The notes under the pieces are model-generated. The model searched no databases. It saw only the letters and a list, made by a program, of their open reading frames with translations, and had not been told where the DNA came from. Below are positions 33,524 to 44,806 of a DNA stretch of 64,000 nt, in pieces; positions within the stretch are counted from its first letter, which is position 1, and each line of letters starts with the position of its first letter. Made by a program: the position numbers and the translations under genes. The stretch is from Pyropia haitanensis. Taxonomy: Eukaryota > Rhodophyta > Bangiophyceae > Bangiales > Bangiaceae. The stretch spans positions 3,813,631-3,877,630 of the forward strand of contig SDUX01000001.1 in the NCBI GenBank assembly GCA_008729055.1. The letters run 5' to 3'.

Positions 33524-35451
33524 CCTTGGAAGGGTACGGGAGGAGGGGGCGACGAGCGCCGTGTGGCGCACGGTGGGAGGGCACAGGGGCGGGGCGGGGC
33601 ACGCAAACCCCCGCGCCGGCAACAGGTCGCGGCGCAGTAGTGGGACGATGGCGGCGGCCAGCGTCGGCCCGCACCCCGCCGACCGCTCACGCTCTTCCCC
33701 GCCGCCGACCGGCGACCGTCAGAGCGGCGGGGGGGGGTTAACACTCGCAGCGGCCGCACGCCGCCGACGCCGCCGCCCGCCCCGGCCGAAAAAAGGGGCG
33801 GGTTCCTACCCGCGGCGACCGCGGCAGCGACCGCGGCAGCGGCCCACAACCGCCACCCCCACCGCCCGTGCGCCGGCCGCCGCCGCCGCCGCCCGACGGC
33901 GCTTCCCGCGCGCGCCGCCGGCGGCCGCCACGGCGCTTCCCGCACGGCCGCCGCGGCCAGAGGCCACGGACGGGGGCGCGGCGCGCGGCGCGCGGCGAAC
34001 CGCTGCCTCGGCCGCCTTTCTCCACCCCCCCCCGCGGCGGCAGCGGCGGCGGCGGCGATGACGGCGGCGCAGCAGCAGCGGTGGGGATGGGGGGGGGGGT
34101 GCGGCCGCACGTGCGGGCCACGCGACCGGTGTGTGGCGCTGGAGCCACATCGTGGCCAGCGCAGGGGCGGCCGCAGGACGGGGGCGGGGAGGTGGCAGCG
34201 CCATCTCCAACGCGGGGGGGGGGGGGGGTGCATGGCTGGCAATGCTCCGCTGAATGTTACCAGGCGTGGGCGTTTCTCTGTTTTCCTCGCAACGGTCGCC
34301 GACGCGGTGCGGAGAAACAGATAAGAAAAGGCGGTTCCATACCAAACGCCGAAGAAGGTCCACCAATCACACAGCAGAGCAGTCACATCGGCAGCTGATT
34401 GGTTACATGACGCAACGTATTGATCGCGGCACAGGAGACGGTCTTTCGAGTCTCTTCGTCGCCTTTTGAGCATGTGCAATTACATAGGCGACAAAATGTA
34501 CTGTTGTCTCTGGACTAGCACAAGTGTTCTCTTGAAGTAATCTAAGGATAGCGAAGTACGTGCAACGTTTCAACGGATTTTGTCTGTCGCGTGCACATCG
34601 ACCATTGCGGTGCCGCCATCGATGGCCATCGGTGAGCGCGGGCGGGGCGTCAAGGTTGCTGTACTTTTTTCTGCAGGGGCGATGGCGGGACCGGGGACTG
34701 TCGGTGCGACGCTACCCCTCTTGGCCCACCCTACCCCTCCTGGCCCGTACACCACCGCCCTGGGAGCCCAGCCGGCCGCCCAGGCTGCTTATCTGTGTTG
34801 GACACCGGGTTTCAGTGACCAGCAGCGGAAAGGAAGTGCTCGGTCCGTCTGGAGGCCCTGCTTTGTCTGGTGCCTCCCGCCAGTCCCGTTGCTCCGCCCG
34901 CCATCCTCTGGCCGAGACCGACTGCACGCAGACACTCGCCTTGACGTCCATGACCTCCTCGGGGCCAGTACCAAACCGCCCCGGCAAGCGAAAACGAATG
35001 CGGACGAGCCCCGCAGACGCGCGCGACACGTCGGCGACCGCCGCCGTGCGTCTGTCCCGTGTGGTGCTGTATGGGCGGGATGAAGCACAGGGTGCGTGTC
35101 TGGGAGGCGTCGACTGCCAAAGCGGCGGACAAGACAACGTGCAGCATGCGCCAACTGGCAATGGGAATCCGACCTAGTGTCCGGTCTGCCTGGTATCTGC
35201 CTTGTCATCTCACACCCCACGCGCACACTCTAACCCTCAACCCGCAGGATACGATCTTCAATCCGCGCATCCTCCCCTGTGAGCGCCCAGTCTCATGGTG
35301 AGCCTGCGCCTCGAGTCAAGGGTGGCGGCAACGGCGGTGGCGCCAAGAGGCAGTGGCACAGGGGAAAGGGACCTAGGAAGGGGTGTCGTACCTGTAGGCA
35401 GCGAGGTTGCAAGACGAAAACGCAAGCGCGGCGCGTTGTCCGTACCGCGTC
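33524..35451. other. Intergenic, two compositional halves
   Basis: 33524-34250 is GC-rich with Ala/Arg/Gly shadow frames; after about 34250 the GC falls and short frames have mixed composition without recognisable domains. Upstream promoter elements of the Myb-like gene and the CCT6 3' UTR should be here. Confidence 0.5.
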
Positions 35452-37223
35452 TCATTTGTTGACATCACGGCCCGCCCTCAGGATCTCATCCACCAAGAGC
35501 AGCTGCGACGCAATGACCGACGCGAGGCCCACGAGTTGCTTCTTCACAATGAAGTTGTCGTAAATGCCCGCGGCCACCACGTCCACGGGCTCACCCGTGG
35601 CCAAGTCGAGGCCCACCGCGTTGCTCGACTCGGACGCCTCCTGCAGCTTGACAATCACGTCCTGGGCGTCAAAGCCACTGTTCTGCGCCAGTGTCTTGGG
35701 TACCACCAGCAGCGCCTCGGCGTAGGCTTGGAGGCCCAGTTTGGCCTTCCCCTTGACCTGCTGCGCCACCTCGGTGGTCAAGTGCCGCCACGCCGCCACC
35801 TCCAGCGCGCCCCCACCAGCCACTACGCAGCCGTCATCCAAAGCGTTCTTCACCGCCCGCAGCCCGTCGCGCACCGCGTCCTTCATTTGCACAAGCGTGT
35901 GGCGGTTAGGTCCCTTGAGCAGCAGGGTGCAGGAAAAGGGGTTGCGGACACCCTCAACAAAAGTGTACTTCTCATCGGCCAGCACCTGCTCATACACAGT
36001 GCCTGCAAAGCCAAGGACGTCCTCGGTCAGGTCATCAACCGACGACACGGCCACGCCGCCACAGGCAAGAGAAAGCCGCTCCATGTTCCGCCTCTTGGCA
36101 CGGCGGAGCGCAAGGATGCCTTCCCGTGCGAACAAGTCCAGCGACGGAGGGTCAATGCCCTTCTGGTTGATCACGACAAACGTCTTGTCCGTCCCGGCCG
36201 TCACCGCCTTCTTAAGAGCAATGATCTTACGGACACGGTCGTCCGTGACAACGCGCTCTGCGTCCACCATCGCTTCCCGCTCCTCTGCGTTGGAATAGAA
36301 GAAACCCGACTGCACCTCAGACTTTTCGTACTCGAGCGACACGTTGCAGGTCAGGATGAACGCGTTCTTCACAGATTTGGGCATGTCCGGGTGGCGGCCC
36401 CCATGGTCCAGCACCAGTCCTTTGACCAGCCGCGACTCCCGGTCGCTCAGATGCTCCATGGATTGAATTTCCACCATGTGGAGATCGAGTGGCTGGCCCT
36501 CCTTCTGGATCGTCAGCACAGCGTCAGTGACCATCTCAGCAAGCTGGTTGGCAATGTCTGGGCTGATCTTGGTCAGAAGAGAACACCTTGATACGGCGAC
36601 CAGGGCCTCACGGTCAATGCGGACGGAGAGCTTCTGGGACGGCAGCCAAGACAGCATTGCGTCTCGAGCCGCATCAAAGCCATCCACAATGACGCGAGGA
36701 TGCAGACCCTCCGCCAGCTGGCGCTCCGCCTGCTTCAGTAGCTCCCCAATCAGCAGCACCGCAGTCGTAGTGCCATCACCACAGATGTCGTCCTGCGCGG
36801 TGGACGCGCGGGCAATCATCGAGGCGGTGGGGTTCTGAATCTGCATCTCGTGGAGCAGCACATTCCCGTCCTTGGTGATCTTAATGTCCCCAGCGCCCGA
36901 CACCAGCATCTTGAGTGTCCCCTTTGGACCCAGGTTGGAGCGCAGCACATCCTGAAGACCTGCAGGGCAACGACCAGAGCATGTCGCAGGGAGGAACCGT
37001 ACCAAGTAAAGCGAAAGGAAAACACCTGGCGTTAGAAGCCAGCAGTTTCCACATTGGCCGCACGCAGGGCACCAAGCGCTGGCGCGCGAACCGCCGCAAC
37101 AAGAAGGGACGGATCCGCGTACAGACAAGTGAACCAGGACGCACCTTTTGCAGCCGAAATCGTATGATGGAGAGCCTGTCCCCGGCGGGACACTTCTGCA
37201 CCGCGGTTCAGAAGCTGAGCCAT
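35452..37223 (-). CDS. CCT6: Chaperonin CCT subunit zeta (CCT6), 528 aa, two exons
   Basis: Exons are complement(37145-37223) and complement(35452-36959), with donor GTGCGT and acceptor TTGCCCTGCAG. The small first exon supplies [18 protein letters not shown] and the junction reads [18 protein letters not shown], exactly the chaperonin N-terminus. ATP-site motifs are present: LGPKG at 36-40, KDGNVLL at about 57, GDGTT at 87-91, and GGGALE near residue 400. [40 protein letters not shown] and LKGPNRHTL are typical of the zeta subunit rather than other CCT paralogues. It is part of the cytosolic hetero-octameric ring folding actin, tubulin and others. Length equals the family norm. Confidence 0.97.
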
Positions 37224-37629
37224 GATGAACAACAGCAGCAACCACGACAGCGCTGACGCTGGGAAGGTGCGCGTCTACCCCCGAGCGACCCGCCGTCGAT
37301 GGCACAGAGACGGCCAAGACACCGGCGGCGCCAACGGATCAGGCGAAACTGACAGCAATGAAGCGATTCAACAAATGCACGAAATTTCTTTTGAAACGCA
37401 ACAAACCAAGAGATGGCGAGGCGGCCACTGCTTCAATCTCCGACCAGCAGGCGTGTGAAAGCGTTTTAGTTTCAACAAACTCCAGACGCTGCTGGCAAGG
37501 GCTACCGTGTACAGGCAGACTCTCGTCCGTCTCCTTCCGTTCGTGAGCGGCAAACACCTTCAAAGCAACACACCGCTGTCCTCGGCCACACGTGCCCCCT
37601 CATCTCACCCTCACCTCCCCAGGTCCGCC
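37224..37629. other. CCT6 promoter / DAP3 3' region
   Basis: Tandem minus-strand spacer of about 400 bp. AT-richer around 37340-37470; no gene seen. Confidence 0.5.
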
Positions 37630-38919
37630 TCACAAGGCACGGCACATCTTGCGCAGCACGTGGGCGTCACCCCCCCCCAGCGTAGCAAGGTACGCAGCCT
37701 CTCGGGTGTCCGCCCTCCCAAGCGCACCCCCCTTCCCCCCCTCGCGGGCCATCAGTCCGCATCGCCGCCACTCAGCCAGCAAGGCCGCCACCTCTGCCTC
37801 CCGCCAAGCGCCCGCGTCCACCGTCGCCACCCGCCCGTCGGCAACAGCGACGGACAGCCAGGCTGCCCACTCGGCACGCCCGCCGCCGCCGCCGACGCGG
37901 CGACCGCCCGACGCGTCAACCACCCGGCTCGGCCGCGCCGTGCGGCCGCCGCCGGCCAGCCCAACCGCACCCAACAGCGGCGCGGCGGGGGGCGCCGCCG
38001 GCACGGGTGCGTCAGCCGCGGCGTCGGAGGCGGCGCCGCCACGCACCCGCGGTGGGCACAGCACCTGCGCCACCCCGCGCAACACCGCGGCGGTCGTGAC
38101 ACGCCCGCGGCTGTTGACGTGCTCAGTCAGCCCCACCGTCGCGTCCCAGTCGTCCGTCACCACCCACGCGTCACCACCCGCGGCCGCGTGGGCGCCCAGC
38201 TCCCGCGCGACCGCCGTCCAGACCGCACCCAGCACCCCTGGACCCTCCCGCCAGTCCCAATCCGCTTCGGTCCCCAGTGGCGCCGCATACTCTAGCGCCG
38301 CCGCAACCAGCTCACCGAGGGTGGCCACCTGGACGGTGCTCCGACCATCGCCGCCCCCGCCACTCCCACCGCCGGCGATCGCCCCCACTTCTCGGAGACC
38401 GCCATCTGCCGGCTCCACAGCTAGGGGTAGCTCCTCCAGCGCGGCACCGTGCGCGGCGGCAAACCCGGCCAGGGACGCGACCACCTGCGTTGGCCGCTCC
38501 AGCAGCCCAGCCACCGGGGAGGGCGCAAAGAAGCCAGGCCCGCCCGTCCACGACGCGGCCGACCCCGCGTCCAGCACCAGCCCGCCGCGGCCGCGGATGC
38601 GGGCCACCGCGCCGAGCAGGGCGGTGCTCTTGCCCGCCCCCCGCGGGCCAGTGACGAGCGTGAGCGGCGCGGGGGGGGAAGCCCCCAGCGCCGCGTCCAA
38701 ACGGTCATCCACGGGGCGGCGGAGGAGGCGCGGCGGCGCGTCCTTGGCCGGCGGGTACAGCTCGGCCAACGCGGCGGGCAGGGGGGTGGGGGAGGGCGGG
38801 TGGTGGGCGGGGATGAGCGGCAGCCATGCGTCGGCGGTGGTAACCGAAAGGGAACGTGTAGACCGGGCACAGGGCCGCCGCAACCGCAATAGCGGCCGCA
38901 GCGTCGGGATGGTAGCCAT
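37630..38919 (-). CDS. Mitochondrial ribosomal protein mS29 (DAP3), 429 aa
   Basis: The N-terminus (MATIPTLRPLLRLRRPCARS) is Arg/Leu-rich without acids, a typical mitochondrial presequence. A Walker A motif (GPRGAGKST, 91-99) is followed by LVLDAGSAASW and a Walker B-like VVTDDWDA (about 253-260), the GTP-binding layout of DAP3/mS29. The helical C-terminal part ends GGDAHVLRKMCRAL. It sits in the small mitoribosomal subunit; animal orthologues also act in apoptosis. Gly/Ala-rich inserts (about 183-193, 300-350) account for the extra length compared with the usual ~400. It is intronless, and divergent from the GET1 gene by 474 bp. Confidence 0.88.
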   Translation of the reverse strand: MATIPTLRPLLRLRRPCARSTRSLSVTTADAWLPLIPAHHPPSPTPLPAALAELYPPAKDAPPRLLRRPVDDRLDAALGASPPAPLTLVTGPRGAGKSTALLGAVARIRGRGGLVLDAGSAASWTGGPGFFAPSPVAGLLERPTQVVASLAGFAAAHGAALEELPLAVEPADGGLREVGAIAGGGSGGGGDGRSTVQVATLGELVAAALEYAAPLGTEADWDWREGPGVLGAVWTAVARELGAHAAAGGDAWVVTDDWDATVGLTEHVNSRGRVTTAAVLRGVAQVLCPPRVRGGAASDAAADAPVPAAPPAAPLLGAVGLAGGGRTARPSRVVDASGGRRVGGGGGRAEWAAWLSVAVADGRVATVDAGAWREAEVAALLAEWRRCGLMAREGGKGGALGRADTREAAYLATLGGGDAHVLRKMCRAL

Positions 38920-39393
38920 AAGGTTGGGGGGGCGGGGGCGGCAAGAGGGCGACGGTCAGGCGGGACGCCTGCCCGGCAACGACGACGCCGGCAGCGGACG
39001 TTGAGGTGACAGAACACGGTAGAACGACGAATCCGACGAGACCACCTAGCAAGTAGTTACGAAGCATGACCGTGTACAATTTACCCGAACCGATGTACTT
39101 CATGCCTGCGGTGCTGTTGACTGACGTCGTCGCTGCCGTCCATCGTGCTGCCGACTGCCACCAACAGAGCTCCGCGCAAGGCTGGCGTACTGCCACCGTG
39201 TGGTCGGCCACCCTCCCCGCTGTCTCAGTGCTGTGAGAGCTGCCACCGCCATCACCCCCGTACATCGCTGCTGTGCGTTGCTCCTCTGCTGCTCTGGTGG
39301 CGGTTGCTTCCACGCTTCTGTGGCTAGGCTCTCGTTCCCCGTGCTAGTTTTTGTCTCTCCCTGTTTGGCCCTGGTCCATTGCCCTTGGTCCCT
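38920..39393. other. Divergent promoter region, DAP3 and GET1
   Basis: A 474-bp spacer of lower GC between divergent start codons, T-rich close to the GET1 ATG (39340-39390). No TATA box seen. Confidence 0.5.
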
Positions 39394-39724
39394 ATGGAGA
39401 CGATTTTCCTGCTCTCCCTGCTCTCCTCGGCGGTGCCTACCCTGATAACCTACATCCCGACCAGCCGCCCCTCCCTTTCCTCCCTCTGGCGCCGCTCCCC
39501 ATCGACCGCCGGCGCCGCTGGCGCTGCAACGCGGCCCCCCCTGGCAGCGGCGCGCCTCAAAGGCGGCGACCCCGCCGACACGGTCGACGACCTCCCCGCC
39601 CTGCGGGCGGCCGCGCGGCGCGCGCACGCGCCGTCCACCTTTGTCGAGTACGCCCGCCTGTCACGCCGCATCGCGGCGGTCGAAGCGGCGGCGGCCGCCG
39701 CGGCGGCGCCGCCCCCATCGTCCA

Positions 39725-39761
<37 letters not shown>

Positions 39762-40016
39762 GCGGCGGATGAGCACCACTTCCGTGGCGCTGCTCCGCTT
39801 CGTCTGTGCGGTGGCGGTGTGGGCGGTGGCGCGGCGGCGCGGCGGGACGGGCCTGACGCTGGATTGTGGGGTGGTGCGACCGTTGGGGTGGCTTTTTGCC
39901 AAGGCCCCCGGGGGGGGTGCGTGGTCGGGCTGGGCCTGTGGGGGGTGTTGTGTCAGGCCGTGTGTGGGCGGCTGGTGGGGTGGCTGCTGGGGGGGGGGGC
40001 GAAGCGCCGCGCCTGA
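39394..40016 (+). CDS. GET1/WRB tail-anchored-protein receptor, about 207 aa, one frame break
   Basis: TM1 (METIFLLSLLSSAVPTLITY) is followed by the cytosolic coiled coil with the family's STFVEYARLSRRIAAVE (82-97), a poly-Gly linker, TM2 (VALLRFVCAVAVWAVA), the VRPLGWLFAKAPG segment and TM3 (VVGLGLWGVLCQAV). GET1/WRB is the ER membrane receptor for GET3-bound tail-anchored proteins. The match to the family needs a switch of frame between KAPG and CVVGLG, at a run of eight G (39910-39917), by -1; the uncorrected frame runs on to 40581 as Gly/Trp/Cys nonsense. Identification is from architecture and the coiled-coil motif. Confidence 0.78.
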
Positions 40017-40517
40017 GAGAGGAGGGGTGGACAGTGGGGGCGGCGGGGGGGAGGGAGAGGAGCCGCCAGACGATTGCAGCAGTGGAGGAGGGGGGTCGGC
40101 GGCCGCGTCAGCGCCTCCACCCCAGGTCGCGGCCTCTGGGCGAGGGTGCCAAGGAGGCACCGGGCGGTGCGACCTGGGAGACGGCGGGCGGCGCGCCCGG
40201 GGAGACGGCAGGCGGTGCGCCGTGGGCGGACGTTTGCAAATAGGGGCGCGTGGCCTGCTGTTGTTTTGTTTTCTCTCTGCTTGCTATGCGTTGACCGCGG
40301 CGAGTTGCGGCGGCCACGCGTTGGTCGCCCTCGTTCGGTCGTGTAGCGTCGGCACGCCCTGGCTGGTTGTTGCTTTTCCCACCCCACAAGGGTGGGCCCC
40401 ACGTCCACGGGTGGGGCGGCACAGCCAGGCCCCCGGATGGCAAACGGTTGCCTCCCCCCCCGCCCACCCGTTCCCCACGCCTGCCCCATCCCCCCTCCAT
40501 TTTTTCCTTGCGTGCGC
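40017..40517. other. Convergent spacer, GET1 and MED17-like
   Basis: 500 bp between convergent stop codons; no gene recognised, should contain both 3' UTRs. Confidence 0.5.
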
Positions 40518-43500
40518 TCAGCCCATCCCGTTGGGCCCGCCTGCCCCCCGTGGTGGCGCCGCCCCAAACCCGAGGCCATAGTCCACCGCCGGCCCATTGG
40601 CCGCCGCGCCCGCATTGAACATGGACGCCGCCGCGCCCGCCGCGGGCATGACGCCCGCCATTGGCACCCCCCCCCCCCCCCCCACCACCCCCGCCTGCCC
40701 GTTGGCGCCGCCGCCGCCGACGCCGCCGCCCCTCCCCCCCGCCCCCGGCAGGCCGCCAGGCCGGCCGCCCAGCGGGGACATGGCCGCGTGCAGGGCCCGC
40801 GCGTCGGGCCGCGGGCCCGGCGGCCGCGCCGACGCGGCGGCCGCGGCGGCGGCGGCCACCGCCTCGGGCGGCAGCACCACCCCCGCCAGCTGCCGCAGCA
40901 GCCGCTTCCACGGCTCCAGCCGCCCCGTCGAGACGACGGGAAACCCCGCCACGCGCTTGCCGTCCAGCCACACCACCGACACCGGGAGCTCCGCGGCGCC
41001 CGCGTCGGGGCGCGCCCACCAGTGCGCGGCGCCGGCGGGGGTGCCGGCGGGGGCACCCCGCTTGGCGTCGGCATAGTCGGCGGCGAGGCCGCGGGTGGCA
41101 GCGTCGGGGGAGGCGGCGAGTTCCGCCCACGGCACCTTGCGCGCGTGGGGCCAGACGCGCGCGCGGAGCACCCGCGGCGTGCGGGGGGCGATGACGACCA
41201 CGCAAAAGCCCTGGCGGTCCACGTCGAGCTCTGCGTGGGGGGTGGTGCGGGCCGCCATCTCCATCGCGTCCAGCAGCCGCACCGACGCGAGGAGGCCCAG
41301 GAGCGACCGCACCTCCCCGCCGACGGCGGGCATGATGTAACTCCGCGGCACGTCGTCGAGGCCTCCGGCCGTGATGGCCGTGTACGAGGCGGCGGTGGCG
41401 TCGGCAGCGGTCGGCGCGCCCGCCGCGCCGCCGCCCGCGTGGCCCGCCTCCCGGTGGTCGTCCCGCGGCGCGGCGCCGGTGCCGGCACTGGAAAAGGCGC
41501 GGCCGCGGCCGCGGCCGCCAACGTCCTCGGGAAGCGCGACAATCACGCCAAACGCGGGCGTCGCACGGATGTGGCCCGCGCCCGGCGGCGCCGCCCCAAT
41601 GGCCGGGTCAGGCGGGCTGGGTGGCGCCGCCGCCGCGGCGGGCGGCGGCAAGCCCATCGCGTCAAAGGTGGCGAGGAAGCGCGTCGGCCCGTCGCCGTCG
41701 ACGGCCGACGCGGCGACGCGGGCGCGGAGCTCGTCGGGGTGCGCCATGCTCCGCGTCCACTCGACGGTCAGCCGCAGGGCAGCGGCGGCGTCATCGACGG
41801 CCCGCTCCAGCGCCCGCGCCGCCGCGCGGGACGCGGCAGCCGCCACCACCCGCGGCAGCACCGACGTGGCGGCCACGTACGTTGCCTTGTTGGCTTGGGA
41901 CGGCGACTCTGGGCCCGCCGTCGCCGACAGCGCCACCGTCGCGCGCGCAGACGAAGCGAGCGCCACCACCTCCAGCACTGACGCGTCGACCGCCGCGGTG
42001 GCCGCGAACACGCCCTGGCCCGCACCGACCCCGCGGGTGACCCGCGGCCGCCGCCCGGATGACGCCGCCGTCGCTGCCTCTGCCGACGCCGCCGCCGCCA
42101 CCGGTCGCCCCGCCACCGCCGCGCCACCACCCGCCACCGCCGGGGTGGCCCCACTGGGAAAGGGGCCCGCCGTGGTCGACCCCGGCGCTCCGCCAGCGGC
42201 ACTACCGCCTCCCGACGCGCCAGGCGCCACATAGTTGACCACCCCATCGGGGACGACTGGGTAGCGCGTGCGCGCAAACACGAGAACGTGGTTCCACCCA
42301 CAATCGACCGCCGCGCTGGTGGCGGTAATCTGCACAGTGCGCAGGGCGCCAGCAGCCTGTGTCCCCGACGTCGAGGTGGTGGCCGCGGCCGCCTCGCGGA
42401 GCATCCGCTCAAACGTCAGCCGCTGGAAGGCGGCCAGCCGTGCCCGCCGGACCGCGGCGATCATGTCGGCTGCCGCTACGACCGCCGGCGGCGCCGACCC
42501 CGTCGCGGGTGGTGCCGCCGCCGACGCGGCGGCGCCCGCAGCCGACGCCCGCACGGAGGGGTCTGGCCCAGCCGCCCCCCCCGGCGCCCGAAACCCAACC
42601 GTCTCACCAGGCCACGGCAGCGCCGCGTTGCGCTCGGGCGGGAGGGGCACGACAAACGAGTCCCGCGCGCCGTCCGGGTCGGCCGACCCCACCCGCTGGT
42701 CCGCCCGCGTGACCGCCACGTGCAGCCGCACCGGCGGCGGCACGCGGACGGCGAGCAGCGCCGGCAGCGGCCGCTTGACGAGCGGCCGAAAGTCCCCGTC
42801 GCCAACGTCCACCAGCGGCAGCCGGCCGCTCGCGTCGCGGCGGCACGCGCCCGCCCCGCGCCGGACGGTGAGCACCCCCGAAATGTACGTGTTGTCCTCG
42901 GCAGCCCAGGCGCGAAAGGCCGCCACGCGGCCGCGGAGCGTGGCCGCGGCGGCGGCCAGGCTCCGCCGCTTGCCCGCCGCCGCGGCGCCCGCGGCGGCGA
43001 CGGACGTCTTGATGGCGCCCAGGTTGACGTCGCCACCGGGGAGGCCGCCGGGCAGCCCCGCCCCGCCGCCGCCGCCCCCCGCAATGCCCGCCACCGCCGC
43101 GACACGGCGGAGCGTCAGCGCGGGGCGGTCGGGCGCGCGGAGCGCGTCAATGACCTCGACGGCACGGGAGAGCTCTGACAGGGCCGTCTCCAGCGCCGCC
43201 GCCGCGGTGGCGGGCCAGTCTGGGTCCGTACTACCCTCTGCCGCTGCCGTCGACGCGGCCGCCGCCGGCTTGGCCGCGCCCGCGGCTGGCCCGCCGCCGG
43301 GCGGCTGATCCGCGGCGGCGCCGCCGCCGCTGGCGGCGGGGGCACGGCCGCCGTCGGCGGCGGCCGCGGGGGCGGCGGCAGCCGCGGCGCCAGACTCAGA
43401 GGGCGGCGCCAGCGCGCGGGAGACGAGCGCCGCGGCCGCGGCGGAGAGCTTGGCCCGCTGCGACTGGGGCTGCGGCACGTACGTGCCGTCGGGGAAGATT

Positions 43501-43624
43501 TCATAGATGGAGGGGGCGTCCAGGCCCGCATCCACCGAGACGAGCATCTGCTCCTCGACGGGCACCGCCGGTAGGGGGGGGGGGGGGGCGCAGCCGGCGC
43601 GGCCCCGGCCGGCACGCCCGCCAT
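40518..43624 (-). CDS. Mediator subunit 17-like protein, about 1,035 aa, one frame break
   Basis: The start at 43624 has ideal context (GGGCCATGG). The first 13 codons read MAGVPAGAAPAAP, then a run of 15 G on the plus strand (43574-43588) encodes Pro, after which a -1 change gives LPAVPVEEQMLVSVDAGLDA. Blocks resembling MED17 are SIYEIFPDGTYVPQPQSQRAKL, LETALSELSRAVEVIDAL, a coiled segment (KRRSLAAAAATLRGRVAAF) then NTYISGVL and PLVDVGDGDFRPLVKRPLPALLAVRVP. The C-terminal two thirds are Ala-rich with helical stretches. MED17 is a scaffold of the Mediator head that contacts Pol II. Similarity is distant and other large helical proteins are possible. An internal ATG at 43547 would avoid the broken tract, with weaker context. 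Confidence 0.5.
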
Positions 43625-43827
43625 GGCCCGCACGGCGAAACGGCGACCCAGGAGAGGGGGGGGGGCACGTGGGGGCGGACAAAGCCGCAACGAAGCGAAC
43701 TCCGACGGAGAAGCAACTGAGATAGGCAGAACGGGCGGCAGCACTCAGGGGGTGGTGCGCAGCAGCATGCAACTCTGGGACACTGGCACGCCGCCGCGAC
43801 GTGCACGTGAACGCGCGGGCATATACG

Positions 43828-44556
43828 GCGCTGCGCGGTCAAACCCGTGACCCTGCCGTGGCGGGTGAAGGGCCTCAGAGAGGCCGTGGGGCGAGTGCTG
43901 TGTCGCACGCAGCCGCGCAGGGAGTGCAGTTTTAGCACTCCAATGATTGCGGATTGTGCGAAACCGTGCAGTCTAGCACCCGACAGCGGTCGGACGCCTC
44001 GGCCCTCACCGTGGGATTGTGAAATAGTTTGGGTCATGACTTCGTTCAAGTCACCTGCTGTTGTGGGCGGGGGCGCGATCTGGAGGCCAGGGGCTGTGGA
44101 CAGTTGGACTGAGGTCGCATCGGCCGCACTCAAATACCGCTGCGAGAGCCCCAAGTCGGGCTCCGTCCTCCCAAGTCCCGTCTCGCGGCTGTGTGCCGAC
44201 GTGGGACGATCGCGGCCGGGAGTGCTAAACTTGCACTGTTTGCAAGACTCCACTGCACAAACTGCACGAAACCGTGCAGTGTTTGCGCCTAATAGCTCCC
44301 AATGTGGAGCCGCACTGTGTCCGGTGACCACGTCTTCGACGACCAGGTCGTCGTCCACCACCTCCATCAGTATGAGCAAAAAAAGCGCTTCGCACACTGT
44401 GCAAATTGACCTCTACGCGCGTGTGCGGCGGTGTACAAAAAAAAGGCGGTCCGTGGGGGCTCACGGGGCGATTCGCACGACTCCGCGCGGATTCGCACTC
44501 GCTCAGCGAGGCCCAAATCTGCTCTCGTCGGGATCACGGGTTTGACCGCGCAGCGC
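43828..44556. mobile_element. 729-bp MITE-like element with perfect 23-bp terminal inverted repeats
   Basis: 43828-43850 (GCGCTGCGCGGTCAAACCCG...) is the exact reverse complement of 44534-44556, 23 of 23. Weaker similarity extends inward (GGGCCTC...GCGAGTGC on both sides). Inside are GCAC-rich hairpins: GGAGTGC/GCACTCC at 43921-43941, and two GAAACCGTGCAGT motifs near 43959 and 44268. No transposase frame is present and no clear target duplication is seen. It lies within the divergent promoter region of the MED17-like gene and SRP19. Confidence 0.7.
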
Positions 44557-44806
44557 GGCGCACGGTTGGCGCGCGGCCAAGGCGAAGAGGCGGGCTCCTC
44601 AAGAAGATTTAGCTGGACTGAGGAGCAGGCCTCCCCTTGCATAACACATGTTTGATTCCTCAATCTGGACCACGCTTTGTAATTTTCATTGGACGCGGTG
44701 GGGGCTACCATTCATTCTGTCTGTCTCGTCTGGCCACCTTCGCAACAGAAGGCCGAACGGACTCGCCCACACGCCCGTGCGCTCAGCCCGCCCCCCTTCG
44801 CTGTCG

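Noticed and set aside
39394..40581. Uninterrupted 395-codon reading of the GET1 frame
   Set aside because: After KAPG it turns into Gly/Trp/Cys-rich sequence without TM3; the other frame gives the expected third helix and a stop at 40016.
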